Assembly (NCBI RefSeq): GCF_002300555.2 | Contig: NZ_NTHN02000042.1 | Coordinates: 1-49,067, forward strand | From: Alloyangia mangrovi | GTDB lineage: Bacteria; Pseudomonadota; Alphaproteobacteria; Rhodobacterales; Rhodobacteraceae | DNA length: 49,067 bases | Direction: 5' to 3' | Shown here: positions 20,738 to 29,298 of the stretch, in pieces | How the letters are laid out: each line of letters begins with the position of its first letter | Position numbering within the stretch: the stretch's first letter is position 1 | Program-made: the position numbers and the translations under genes | Notes under the pieces: model-generated | Databases searched by the model: none | Told to the model about the DNA's origin: nothing | Seen by the model: the letters and a program-made list of their open reading frames with translations, nothing else

Positions 20738-21343
20738 ATGACGGCCCCTCTCGACATCCGCGGTTTCCAGCTCTTCCCGGGCTTCCTCGACCGCCCGGCG
20801 CAGGACGCGCTGGTTGCGGTTTTGCGCGGGCTGCTGCGCGTCGCGCCGCTCTATCAGCCGGTTACGCCGCGCGGCCAGAAGATGTCGGTACGGATGAGCG
20901 CGGCGGGCCGTTTCGGCTGGGTCACCGACCGCCGCGGCTACCGCTACGAGCCCCATCACCCCGGCGGCATGGACTGGCCGCCGATTCCCGAGGAGGTGCT
21001 GGCGATCTGGCGCGCGGTCTCGGGCGTCACGCGCGAGCCCGAATGCTGCCTGATCAACTGGTACGGCGAAGGCGCCCGCATGGGGCTGCACCAGGACAAG
21101 GACGAGGCGGATTTCTCCTGCCCGGTGGTCTCGGTCTCGCTCGGCGACGAGGGGCTCTTTCGCATGGGCCATGAAGAGCGTGGCGGCAGGACCGAGTCGG
21201 TCTGGCTGAAGTCCGGCGATGTGGTGGTGATGGGCGGCGCGGCGCGTCTGAAGCACCATGGGGTCGACCGCATCCGCTTCGGCTCTTCGACGCTGCTGCC
21301 GCAGGGCGGGCGGATCAACCTCACCCTGCGGGTGGTCACCTGA
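20738..21343 (+). CDS. alkB: AlkB-family Fe(II)/2-oxoglutarate-dependent DNA dealkylase
   Basis: A 201-residue dioxygenase that oxidatively removes methyl groups from 1-methyladenine and 3-methylcytosine. The iron-binding HxD ('LHQDKDEAD', about residues 118-120), the distal His ('LKHHGVDRI') and the 2-oxoglutarate-binding Arg ('GRINLTLRVV') are present. The substrate lid carries 'NWYGEGARMGLHQD', typical of the family. ATG 20738 has AGAAGG five bases upstream; an in-frame ATG at 20720 is possible. Divergent from dnaK; its promoter must lie within or beyond the dnaK control region. Confidence 0.93.
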   Translation: MTAPLDIRGFQLFPGFLDRPAQDALVAVLRGLLRVAPLYQPVTPRGQKMSVRMSAAGRFGWVTDRRGYRYEPHHPGGMDWPPIPEEVLAIWRAVSGVTREPECCLINWYGEGARMGLHQDKDEADFSCPVVSVSLGDEGLFRMGHEERGGRTESVWLKSGDVVVMGGAARLKHHGVDRIRFGSSTLLPQGGRINLTLRVVT

Positions 21344-21346
21344 GGC

Positions 21347-21952
21347 TCAGCGCATCAGCTCGCAGCAGCCCGAGAGCGTGCGGCTGACGCGGCCGGTCAG
21401 AACCAGCGTCGCGGAAAGCCCGTAAAGCTGGTCGGACATGCCATCGCTGCATTGCGCCGCCGGACTGCTGACCAGCACCGCCTGCAGTTGATCCGCTCCG
21501 GCGACCGAGGTGTACGGCCAGCGCTGGCCGCTGGCGGTCTCGAAAGCCCCGGACAGCAGCACCTCCTCGGGGTCGTCGGGGGTTGTCCAGGTTGCCGCCT
21601 CGCCCTGCCGGACCTCGTAGCTCCAGAAAGGTTCGGTGCCGAAGCAGCGCAGCCCCTCGACCTGCGGCAGGCTGCCGTTTTCCTCGGGCGCGAGGAACTC
21701 CATCGACACCCAGCCCACGCCTTCCCCCGAGGTGATCCGCCCCCAGGTGCCCGCCTCGTTCAGCGCGCTGACCTGCACGGCGATTGCGGTGGGCGCAAGG
21801 GTGCCGAGCACCGCCGCCGAGGGATCGGGCGCCGCGCGGATGTTCAGCACGTCATCCAGGGTAACGCCGGTCACCGCGTAGAAGGCGGGCAGGTCCTGGG
21901 CCGCGGCAGATGTTGCGAGCAATACGGCGGTGAGCGTGAAAACATGGCGCAT
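21347..21952 (-). CDS. Periplasmic SH3-domain protein
   Basis: A 201-residue exported protein. Signal peptide MRHVFTLTAVLLATSAAAQ is followed by a bacterial SH3 domain (about residues 28-85, 'VLNIRAAPDPSAAVLGTLAP', 'WGRITSGEGVGWVSMEFLAP'). A second module with 'CFGTEPFWSYEVRQG' resembles the C-terminal part of COG3650-like lipoproteins. Five cysteines occur, including CC near the end. The ATG at 21952-21950 is chosen because GGAGGAG precedes it and the signal peptide starts there. Such SH3 proteins may bind peptidoglycan; the precise role is unknown. It converges on alkB with a 3-base gap. Confidence 0.83.
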   Translation of the reverse strand: MRHVFTLTAVLLATSAAAQDLPAFYAVTGVTLDDVLNIRAAPDPSAAVLGTLAPTAIAVQVSALNEAGTWGRITSGEGVGWVSMEFLAPEENGSLPQVEGLRCFGTEPFWSYEVRQGEAATWTTPDDPEEVLLSGAFETASGQRWPYTSVAGADQLQAVLVSSPAAQCSDGMSDQLYGLSATLVLTGRVSRTLSGCCELMR

Positions 21953-22033
21953 GAAGGGCTCCTCCTCGGGTCCGTCATGCTCGATCATGGGGCAGAGAGA
22001 CGCCTCGCGTCCAGCGCCGAAGGAGAAAGCCGC

Positions 22034-22864
22034 CTATCGCCGCGCCGACCAGGAGGCCGAGGCGTGCTTGCGGGTGTAGAACTCGCCCATCAGCCCGATC
22101 ATCAGCAGCACGATCGACACCCACAGCGCGTATTCCCAGCTCGAGTTGCGCGGAAAGTAGTTGGCGAAGGCATAGCCGCGCGACTGGTCGATGGTGTGAA
22201 ATAGCGGGTTCCAGTCAAAGATCGCCAGCATCCCCGGAGTCAGCGAGTTGGCGACGAACATCTTGCCCGAGGCGATCATGTTGGCACGTTGGTAGACCGT
22301 GGTGGCGATCGACACCGGCGTCGGGAACCAGGGCTTCGCCGCCAGGAAAACCATGCCGATCGCCGCCCCCGAGAACCACGACAACAGCAGCATCGCCATG
22401 GCCCCAATGGGATCGTGGATTTCGCTCATGACGAAGGGATTGAAGGCCACGTCGTAGACGAAAAGGATCGCGAAGAGCGACAGCACCTGGATGTAGAGCG
22501 TCGAGAGCATGGCCGAGGCGATGGCGATCGCCGTGTTCATCGGCGCGTGCTGCATCATCGGGCTCGCCGGTCCCTCGGACCCGGCGACCGCCCCCAAGGT
22601 CTTGGAATGGGTCATGTAGAGAAAGACCCCGGTCATGATGTAGATCATGAAGTCGCCACGGATCGCCGTGCCGCGCATCCCGAGAACATGGAACATGAAG
22701 TAGAAGGCGAGCACGAAGATCACCGTCTGCAGCATGTTCATGAAGATCGCCATGAACGCATTGCCATGGCTCTTGCGCACGGCGCGCACCGAATTGTGGT
22801 AGATCAGCTCGCAAATGTAGAGGGCGGAACCCAGCCGAGAGCGCGGCTTGGTGGTCTGAAACAT
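22034..22864 (-). CDS. ABC-2 type polysaccharide export permease (KpsM-like)
   Basis: A 276-residue integral membrane protein with about six hydrophobic helices ('MLQTVIFVLAFYFMFHVLGM', 'YIQVLSLFAILFVYDV', 'AMAMLLLSWFSGAAIGMVFL', 'YALWVSIVLLMIGLMG'). The overall pattern, with a cytoplasmic N-terminus and a C-terminal FDWNPLFHTIDQSRG, is that of ABC-2 permeases exporting capsular polysaccharide or other glycans. ATG 22864 is preferred; further upstream only a TTG is available. No ATP-binding partner is adjacent, so the ATPase must be encoded elsewhere. Its place next to cysQ and a run of glycosyltransferases points to surface-glycan export (inference). Confidence 0.85.
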   Translation of the reverse strand: MFQTTKPRSRLGSALYICELIYHNSVRAVRKSHGNAFMAIFMNMLQTVIFVLAFYFMFHVLGMRGTAIRGDFMIYIMTGVFLYMTHSKTLGAVAGSEGPASPMMQHAPMNTAIAIASAMLSTLYIQVLSLFAILFVYDVAFNPFVMSEIHDPIGAMAMLLLSWFSGAAIGMVFLAAKPWFPTPVSIATTVYQRANMIASGKMFVANSLTPGMLAIFDWNPLFHTIDQSRGYAFANYFPRNSSWEYALWVSIVLLMIGLMGEFYTRKHASASWSARR

Positions 22865-22985
22865 GGCAACTCGGCTCCGGTACGGGCTCAAACAGACGGG
22901 TCGGCTTGCCCATCTTCACGCAGCGCAGCATAAGAGTCGCAGGCTTTCAAATCAATAAATCCGCGCGGCGGAAAGGAGTAGCTCT

Positions 22986-23783
22986 TTGAATTACGAAAAT
23001 CTTGTTTCCGTGATCCGTCGTCTCGCGCTCGAAGCGGGGGACAAGATCATGGAGATTTACAACTCCGACGAGTTCGAAGTGAAGTCCAAGTCCGACGCCA
23101 GCCCGGTGACCGAAGCCGACGAAGCCGCCGACGCGCTGATCTCGGCCGGCCTTCGCGACGCCTTCCCCGACGTGGCGCTGGTCACCGAAGAACAGGCCGA
23201 CAGCCACGACGTCGAGGCGATGACCTTCCTCATCGTCGACCCGCTGGACGGCACCAAGGAATTCGTCAACCGGCGCGGCGATTTCACCGTGAACATCGCG
23301 CTGGTCGAGGACGGCGTGCCAACCTTCGGCGTGGTCTATGCCCCGGCCAAGGAGCGCATGTTCTACACCGACAGCGTCGGCAACTCGGTCGAGGAAATGG
23401 GCCCCTTCGACAAGGAAACCCCCGGCGAGACCAAGCCGATCAAGGTCTCGACCCCCGACAACTCGGCGCTGCTGGTCGTCGCCTCGAAGTCGCACCGCGA
23501 CCAGGCCACCGACGATTACATCAACAAGTACAGCACCGCCGACATGAAGAGCGCCGGCTCCTCGCTGAAGTTCTGCCTCGTGGCGACCGGTGAGGCGGAC
23601 ATCTACCCGCGCCTCGGTCGGACGATGGAATGGGACACCGCCGCGGGCCAGGCCGTGCTGCAGGGTGCGGGCGGCCGCGTGGTGCGTTTCGACGATCACA
23701 CCCCGCTGGCCTACGGCAAGCCCGGCTTCGCCAACCCGTTCTTCATCGCCTATTCGCCCGACGTCGCGTTGAAAGAGGGCTGA
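22986..23783 (+). CDS. cysQ: 3'(2'),5'-bisphosphate nucleotidase CysQ
   Basis: A 265-residue member of the inositol-monophosphatase superfamily. Metal-binding motifs are seen: 'SPVTEADEAAD', 'VTEEQ', 'FLIVDPLDGTKEFVNRRGDF' (the DPLDGTKEF signature of CysQ) and 'MEWDTAAGQAVL'. CysQ removes the 3'-phosphate from PAP, the inhibitory by-product of PAPS-dependent sulfotransfer. The start is TTG at 22986: no nearby ATG fits, and AAAGGAG (22972-22978) lies seven bases before it. With a sulfotransferase 7 kb downstream on the same strand, PAP recycling for glycan sulfation is a plausible local role, besides general sulfur assimilation. Confidence 0.93.
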   Translation: MNYENLVSVIRRLALEAGDKIMEIYNSDEFEVKSKSDASPVTEADEAADALISAGLRDAFPDVALVTEEQADSHDVEAMTFLIVDPLDGTKEFVNRRGDFTVNIALVEDGVPTFGVVYAPAKERMFYTDSVGNSVEEMGPFDKETPGETKPIKVSTPDNSALLVVASKSHRDQATDDYINKYSTADMKSAGSSLKFCLVATGEADIYPRLGRTMEWDTAAGQAVLQGAGGRVVRFDDHTPLAYGKPGFANPFFIAYSPDVALKEG

Positions 23784-23790
23784 GACGGCC

Positions 23791-25049
23791 ATGACCGCCC
23801 TGCCGGTCAGCGTGGTCATCGTCAGCCGCGGACGTCCCGCGCGCTCGATCTCTGCCTGACCGGCGTTTCGCAGCTCGACCACCCCGCCTTCGAGGTCGTG
23901 GTGGTCGCCTGCCCCGCCGGGGCCGCCGCCGTTGCGGCCCGGGCCGACCGGCCGCACATCAAGCTGGTGCAGTTTGATGAGCCCAACATCTCCGCCGCGC
24001 GCAATCTCGGCATCGCACAGGCGGCGGGAGAGATCGTCGCCTTCCTCGATGACGACGCGGTGCCCGAGCCGCTCTGGCTGCATCACCTCTGCGCCCCCTT
24101 CACCGATCCGCAGATCGCCGCCTGCGGTGGCTTCGTGCGCGGGCGCAACGGCATCTCCTTCCAGTGGCGGGCCCGCTCCGTGACGCCGGACCTTCGCGAG
24201 CGCGACCTCGGGCTGGACGTCCCCGGCCCGCACCTGCCCGAGCTACCGCCGGGCGAGACGGTGAAGCTGCAGGGCACCAACATGGCGCACCGGCGCGCGC
24301 TACTCGCCGGGATGGGCGGCTTCGACCCGGCCTTCCGCTTCTACCTCGACGAGACCGACCTCGACCTGCGCCACGCGGCGGCGGGCCACCGGGTCGCCAT
24401 AGCTCCGCTGGCCGAGGTGCATCACGGCTACGCCGAGAGCGCCCGCCGGGGCGCTGACCGGAGCCCGCGCGACCTGACCGAGATCGGCGCCTCGATCCGC
24501 TGCTTTCTCGATCGGCATTGCCCGGACGCCGGGCGCGAGGCCGCCTGGGCCCGGCTCCGCGAGGCGCAGCGCGCGCGGCTGCTGCGCTTCATGCAGCGCG
24601 GCCCGCTCGGTGCGGACGACGTGGCGCGGCTGTTGCGGGGACTCGAGCGCGGTTGGCAGGATGGCGCCGAACGCCGCCCAAGCAAAAGGCTTGAGCCCCT
24701 CTCTGCCCCGGTTTCGCCATATCTGCGCTACCCCGGACGCCCCGCCGCGCCGCGCATCGCACTGACGGGCGGGGTCGCCCAGCGCGAGACCTTGCGGAAA
24801 AAGGCAAAACAATGCGCGGAAGAGCAGCAGATTGTCACAGTCTACCGGTTCTCGCGAACGGCGCTTTTCCACCAACTGCACTTCCATCCCGGCGGGTTCT
24901 GGGAACAGGCCGGCGGGCTGTTCGGACGTAGTGAAAGAACCGGAAAGCTATTCCGTTTCCACAGCTTTCAGACCCGTACGAGCAAAGAAATCTCGCGCAC
25001 CGAGAAAGTGCGTGGGTCAATCGGGTCTTTGCTCTTCCATAGACGCTAG
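23791..25049 (+). CDS. Family 2 glycosyltransferase, frameshifted near its start
   Basis: ATG 23791 opens 'VSVVIVSRGRP', the usual beginning of a GT2 fold. It then meets a stop, while the continuing protein ('RALDLCLTGVSQLDHPAFE') lies one frame away. The shift is between about 23835 and 23850 and behaves as one missing base, for example within the alternating GC stretch CCCGCGCGCTC. The restored protein is about 419 residues, with the nucleotide-sugar DxD region 'GEIVAFLDDDAVPEPLWLHH' and the acceptor-side 'FRFYLDETDLDLRHAAAGH'. A less conserved basic C-terminus follows. It starts 7 bases after cysQ and probably shares its transcript. Donor and acceptor sugars are unknown. Confidence 0.8.
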
Positions 25050-25061
25050 ATTTACTTTTAC

Positions 25062-25091
25062 GCTATCGCAGCAATATGCTGTTGATTAATT
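25062..25091 (+). promoter_or_regulatory. Candidate promoter of galU
   Basis: TTTACT, 18 bases, TATGCT in an AT-richer 90-base gap just before galU. The match is moderate and the call tentative. Confidence 0.3.
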
Positions 25092-25140
25092 GATTCACTC
25101 CAGGGCCTGAGGCCCGGAGAAAGTACCAGGAGCGCCTCCC

Positions 25141-26034
25141 ATGTCCCGCAAGGTTACCAAAGCCATTTTCCCCGTCGCCGGTCTCGGCACCCGTTTTCTT
25201 CCTGCAACCAAGTCGGTGCCCAAGGAAATTATGACCCTGGTCGACCGCCCGCTCGTCCAGTACGCGATCGACGAGGCGCGCGCCGCCGGCATCAAGGAAT
25301 TCATCTTCGTCACCTCGCGCGGCAAGGGCGCGCTCGAGGATTATTTCGACCATGCCCCGCAGCTCGAGCGCGAGCTTGAAGCCAAGGGCAAGGACAAGCT
25401 GCTGAAGGTCCTGCAGGATACCAACATGGACTCGGGCGAGATCGCCTACATCCGCCAGCACAAGGCGCTCGGTCTCGGCCACGCGATCTGGTGTGCCCGC
25501 CGGCTGATCGGCGACGAGCCCTTCGCGGTGATGCTGCCCGATGACGTGATCGCCGCGGACAAGCCCTGCCTGCAGCAGATGGTCGAAGCCTACGAAGAAG
25601 TGGGCGGCAACATGGTCGCCGCGATGGAAGTGCCCGCCGACAAGGCCTCGTCCTATGGCGTCCTCGACGTGCAGGAAGACATGGGCTCGCTGGTCTCGGT
25701 CAAGGGCATGGTCGAAAAGCCCGCGCCCGGCACAGCGCCGTCGAACCTCGCGGTGATCGGCCGCTACATCCTGTCGCCGCAGGTCCTGCAGAACCTCGAG
25801 GACAAGCAGGTCGGCGCCGGCGGCGAGATCCAGCTCACCGATGCCATCGCCAAGCAGATTGGCTCCGACGAGGGTGTCTACGGCTTCCGCTTCAACGGCC
25901 AGCGCTTCGACTGCGGCTCCAAGGCCGGCTTCCTGCAGGCCACGGTCTCCTTCGGCCTCAGCCGCGACGAACTGCGGGACGATCTCGAGGGCTACCTGCA
26001 CGAGGTCATGTCCTCGCGCAAAGCCGCACAGTAA
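25141..26034 (+). CDS. galU: UTP-glucose-1-phosphate uridylyltransferase GalU
   Basis: A 297-residue nucleotidyltransferase that makes UDP-glucose from UTP and glucose-1-phosphate. The family N-terminus 'KAIFPVAGLGTRFLPATKSV' carries the GxGTRxLPxTK nucleotide-binding motif, and 'MLTLVDRPLVQYAIDEA'-like residues follow. Further motifs are 'VMLPDDVI', 'VEKPAPGTAPSNLAVIGRYI' and 'FDCGSKAGFLQA'. The length is typical. It is followed by galE after 18 bases, forming a sugar-nucleotide pair that feeds the glycosyltransferases downstream. Confidence 0.96.
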   Translation: MSRKVTKAIFPVAGLGTRFLPATKSVPKEIMTLVDRPLVQYAIDEARAAGIKEFIFVTSRGKGALEDYFDHAPQLERELEAKGKDKLLKVLQDTNMDSGEIAYIRQHKALGLGHAIWCARRLIGDEPFAVMLPDDVIAADKPCLQQMVEAYEEVGGNMVAAMEVPADKASSYGVLDVQEDMGSLVSVKGMVEKPAPGTAPSNLAVIGRYILSPQVLQNLEDKQVGAGGEIQLTDAIAKQIGSDEGVYGFRFNGQRFDCGSKAGFLQATVSFGLSRDELRDDLEGYLHEVMSSRKAAQ

Positions 26035-26052
26035 GGCACGCCTGAGAACTTC

Positions 26053-27036
26053 ATGACAAACGTACTGGTTACCGGCGGCGCGGGCTACATCGGCTCGCAC
26101 GCCTGCAAGTCACTTAAGGCGGCGGGCTACACGCCCGTCACCTACGACAATCTCGTCACCGGCTGGGAACAGGCGGTGAAATTCGGCCCCTTCGAAAAGG
26201 GCAGCCTGTCGGATCGCACGCGGCTCGACGAGGTCTTCGCCAAGTACCAGCCGGTCGCGGTGATGCATTTCGCCGCGCTCAGTCAGGTCGGCGAAGCTAT
26301 GTCCCAGCCCGGGCTCTACTGGCGCAACAACGTCGAGGGCTCTCTGACGCTGATCGAGGCCGCCTGCGCCGCGGGCTGCAAGAACTTCGTCTTCTCCTCG
26401 ACCTGCGCAACCTACGGCGAGCATGACAACGTGGTGCTCGACGAAGAGACGCCGCAGATCCCGCTCAATGCCTATGGCGCCTCGAAGCGCGCGGTCGAGA
26501 ACATCCTGCGCGACTTCGCCGCTTCGGACGGGCTGAACCACGTGATCTTCCGCTACTTCAACGTCGCGGGCGCAGACCCCGAGGGCGAGGTGGGCGAGCA
26601 TCACCGCCCCGAGACCCACCTGATCCCGGTCATGCTGGAAGCGATCGATGGCAAGCGCCCGGCGCTCACCATTCATGGCACCGATTACGACACGCCGGAC
26701 GGCACCTGCATCCGCGACTACGTGCACGTCATGGACCTCGTGGACGCGCATGTGCTCGGGCTGAAATGGCTCGAGGCGGGCAAGCCGTCGTCGGTGTTCA
26801 ACCTCGGCACCGGCAAGGGCTTTTCGGTGCGCGAGGTGATCGATGCCTCGCGCGCGGTGACCAACCGCGAGGTGCCGCATTCCGAGGGACCGCGCCGCGC
26901 GGGCGATGCGACGAAGCTGGTCTCGGGCTCGACCCGTGCGCTGGCCGAGCTGGGCTGGGAGCCGTCGCGCTCGACCATGCCACAGATGATCGCCGATGCC
27001 TGGAACTGGCATCTGAATGGGCATTACGATCACTGA
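26053..27036 (+). CDS. galE: UDP-glucose 4-epimerase GalE
   Basis: A 327-residue short-chain dehydrogenase/reductase-type enzyme interconverting UDP-glucose and UDP-galactose. The NAD-binding GGAGYIGS begins at about residue 7. The catalytic serine lies in 'FVFSSTCATYGE' and the YxxxK pair in 'YGASKRAVE' (Y141). 'FRYFNVAGADPEGEVGEHH' is the family substrate-binding stretch. It overlaps the next gene by 20 bases, showing tight translational coupling with the first glycosyltransferase of the cluster. Confidence 0.96.
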   Translation: MTNVLVTGGAGYIGSHACKSLKAAGYTPVTYDNLVTGWEQAVKFGPFEKGSLSDRTRLDEVFAKYQPVAVMHFAALSQVGEAMSQPGLYWRNNVEGSLTLIEAACAAGCKNFVFSSTCATYGEHDNVVLDEETPQIPLNAYGASKRAVENILRDFAASDGLNHVIFRYFNVAGADPEGEVGEHHRPETHLIPVMLEAIDGKRPALTIHGTDYDTPDGTCIRDYVHVMDLVDAHVLGLKWLEAGKPSSVFNLGTGKGFSVREVIDASRAVTNREVPHSEGPRRAGDATKLVSGSTRALAELGWEPSRSTMPQMIADAWNWHLNGHYDH

Positions 27037-28234
27037 GATCACGGCCCCTGCCCGGCTGCTCGACCTGACCCGGCTGGTGAGCCGCGCGGGCCGGGTGAGG
27101 ACCGGGGTCGACCGCGTGGAATACGCCTATCTGGACCGGCTCCTGCAGGAGCCGGTTCCGCTTTTCGGGCTGGTGAGAACCTCGCTGGGCTACCTCCTTC
27201 TTGACGGTACCGGCTGCGCCGCGTTGAAGGCACAGATGGATGCGCAGGACTGGCCGGAAGCAGACCTGCTGGGCCGCCTCGCCCGCCGCCGCGATCCACA
27301 CAGGGCCGGGACAGAGACCGCGCTTCGCGCCAATGCCCTTGCCCGCGCCATCCCGGCATTGCTCGGCCCGATGCTGCGCCGCCACCTGCCCGCCGGAACG
27401 GTCTACCTCAACACCGGCCACTCGAACTTCTCGGAGCAGGTCATCACCGCGCTCCGTCGGGTGGAGGGCAGCCGCATCGCCGTCCTTCTCCACGATACCA
27501 TCCCGCTTGACTGGCCGCAGTACCAGCGCGCGGGCAGCGCCCAGCGTTTTGCCGGCTTCCTGAGACGCGTCGGTAAACACGCCGACCTGGTCATCTGCAA
27601 TTCCGAAGTGACCCGCGCAGACATGGCCCGGCACCTTGGCGCGGACGCTCTGCCCGAGACGGTCGTCGCGCATCTGGGCATCACGCCCCCTGCCCCGGGC
27701 ACGGCGCCCGAAGGCCCATGGACCAAAGCCCCCTACTTCGTCACCCTCGGCACCATCGAGCCACGCAAGAACCATGCGCTGCTTCTGGACATCTGGCGCG
27801 AGCTGACACCTGCCGCGCACCTGCTGATCTGCGGCGCACGTGGCTGGAACAATGCCGAGGTCTTCGCCGCGCTCGACGCGGGCATCCCGAACGTGCACGA
27901 GTTGCCCGGCCTCGACGATGCGCAGATCGCCGCGCTACTCGCGAGGAGCGCCGGGCTCCTCTTCCCCAGCTACGCCGAGGGGTACGGCCTGCCCCCGGTC
28001 GAGGCCGCCGCGCTCGACGTGCCCGTGCTCGCCGCGCCACTTCCTGTCCTGCGCGAAGTGCTTGGCGATATACCCATTTACGCAGACGAATCGGACCGAT
28101 ATCTTTGGGCCTCAAGAATAAGGCAAATGGCCAAAGGGTATCGGGCACAACCGGACGAGGCGGAAAACACGCAGGCAGGGTATCTCCCGCCGACGTGGGA
28201 CGCCCATTTCAAAGCCGTGTTAACCCTGATCTGA
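27017..28234 (+). CDS. Family 4-type glycosyltransferase (GT-B fold)
   Basis: A 405-residue protein with a GT-B C-terminal domain: 'APYFVTLGTIEPRKNHALLL' marks the start of the nucleotide-sugar domain, and 'FPSYAEGYGLPPVEAAALDV' carries the E-x7-E motif of GT4 enzymes. The N-terminal half ('RLVSRAGRVRTGVDRVEYAY', 'VLLHDTIPLDWPQY') fits glycosyltransferases that bind a lipid-linked acceptor. The ATG overlaps the end of galE by 20 bases. The sugar transferred is unknown; mannosyl-, glucosyl- or galactosyl-transfer are all possible. Confidence 0.88.
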   Translation: MGITITEITAPARLLDLTRLVSRAGRVRTGVDRVEYAYLDRLLQEPVPLFGLVRTSLGYLLLDGTGCAALKAQMDAQDWPEADLLGRLARRRDPHRAGTETALRANALARAIPALLGPMLRRHLPAGTVYLNTGHSNFSEQVITALRRVEGSRIAVLLHDTIPLDWPQYQRAGSAQRFAGFLRRVGKHADLVICNSEVTRADMARHLGADALPETVVAHLGITPPAPGTAPEGPWTKAPYFVTLGTIEPRKNHALLLDIWRELTPAAHLLICGARGWNNAEVFAALDAGIPNVHELPGLDDAQIAALLARSAGLLFPSYAEGYGLPPVEAAALDVPVLAAPLPVLREVLGDIPIYADESDRYLWASRIRQMAKGYRAQPDEAENTQAGYLPPTWDAHFKAVLTLI

Positions 28235-28286
28235 TATCTGGCCCCCGGGTCGGCTCCGGGGCATTGCCCCGAACGAGGGAAGTGTT

Positions 28287-29298
28287 GTGGGTGCATGGCA
28301 GTCATACAGGCTCCGGCTGCAGCGCAAGCGGTGGCTGGTCCGGGCATTGCGCAAGCGGCGTGAGCTGCGCTGCGTCGCTGACCGCACCGACCGCATCCGC
28401 CCCTCCGATCTCATCGTCTTCTGCACTGCCCGAAACGAAGGTGTGCGCCTGCCGTGGTTCCTCAAGTACTATCGCGACATGGGCGTGAACCATTTCGTCA
28501 TGGTCGACAACGACAGCACCGACGGCTCGCTCGACTATCTTGCCCGGCAGGAGGACGTCTCGGTCTGGCACACGCGCGGCAGCTACAAGCGCTCACGCTT
28601 CGGCATGGATTGGATCAACTGGCTGCTGCGCAAGTACGGCGACGGGCACTGGGTGCTGGTGGTCGATCCCGACGAGCTTTTCCTCTACCCCTTCTGCGAC
28701 ACCCGCCCGCTGCGGGCGCTGACCGACTGGCTCGACGCCTCGTCGATCAAGAGCTTCTCGGCCATGCTGCTTGACATGTACCCCAAGGGCCGGCTCGACG
28801 CGCAGCCCTATACCGCCGGGCAGGACCCGCTGGAGATCGCATCATGGTTCGACGCGGGCAACTACTCGGTGAAACGCAACAAGCGCTTCGGCAACCTGTG
28901 GATCCAGGGCGGGCCACGGGCGCGCATGTTCTTCCCCGACCAGCCCGAGCGCGCCCCCGCGCTGAACAAGGTGCCGCTGGTGAAATGGGACCGGCGCTAC
29001 ACCTACGTCAGCTCCACCCACATGCTGCTGCCGCGAGGGCTCAACCTCGTCTACGACGAATGGGGGGGGCGAGAAGGCCTCGGGCCTGCTGCTGCACACC
29101 AAGTTCCTCGACACGTTTAACGCCAAGGCCGAAGAGGAGCTAGCGCGCAAGCAGCACTATGCCGGCTCAACCGAATACATCGCCTATGCCGAGGGGGTCC
29201 GCGACAACCCGGACCTCTGGTGCAAGTGGTCCGAAAAATACATCAACTGGCGCCAGCTCGAGATCCTCGGCCTCATGTCGAAGGGGAACTGGGCGTGA
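28287..29298 (+). CDS. Family 2 glycosyltransferase (Glyco_tranf_2_4 type), frameshifted at a G run
   Basis: The N-terminal part shows 'DLIVFCTARNEGVRLPWFLK', 'VDNDSTDGSLDYL' and the DxD-like 'VLVVDPDELFLYPF', typical of the PF13704-like GT2 group. The frame is lost at eight G (29062-29069). Removing one G continues the protein as 'GEKASGLLLHTKFLDTFNAK' to 'WRQLEILGLMSKGNWA' and TGA 29296-29298, giving 336 residues. The start is GTG 28287, with GAGG eight bases upstream. The restored stop overlaps the start of the next gene (GTGA), which supports the repaired reading. Probable sequencing error. Acceptor and donor unknown. Confidence 0.85.
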
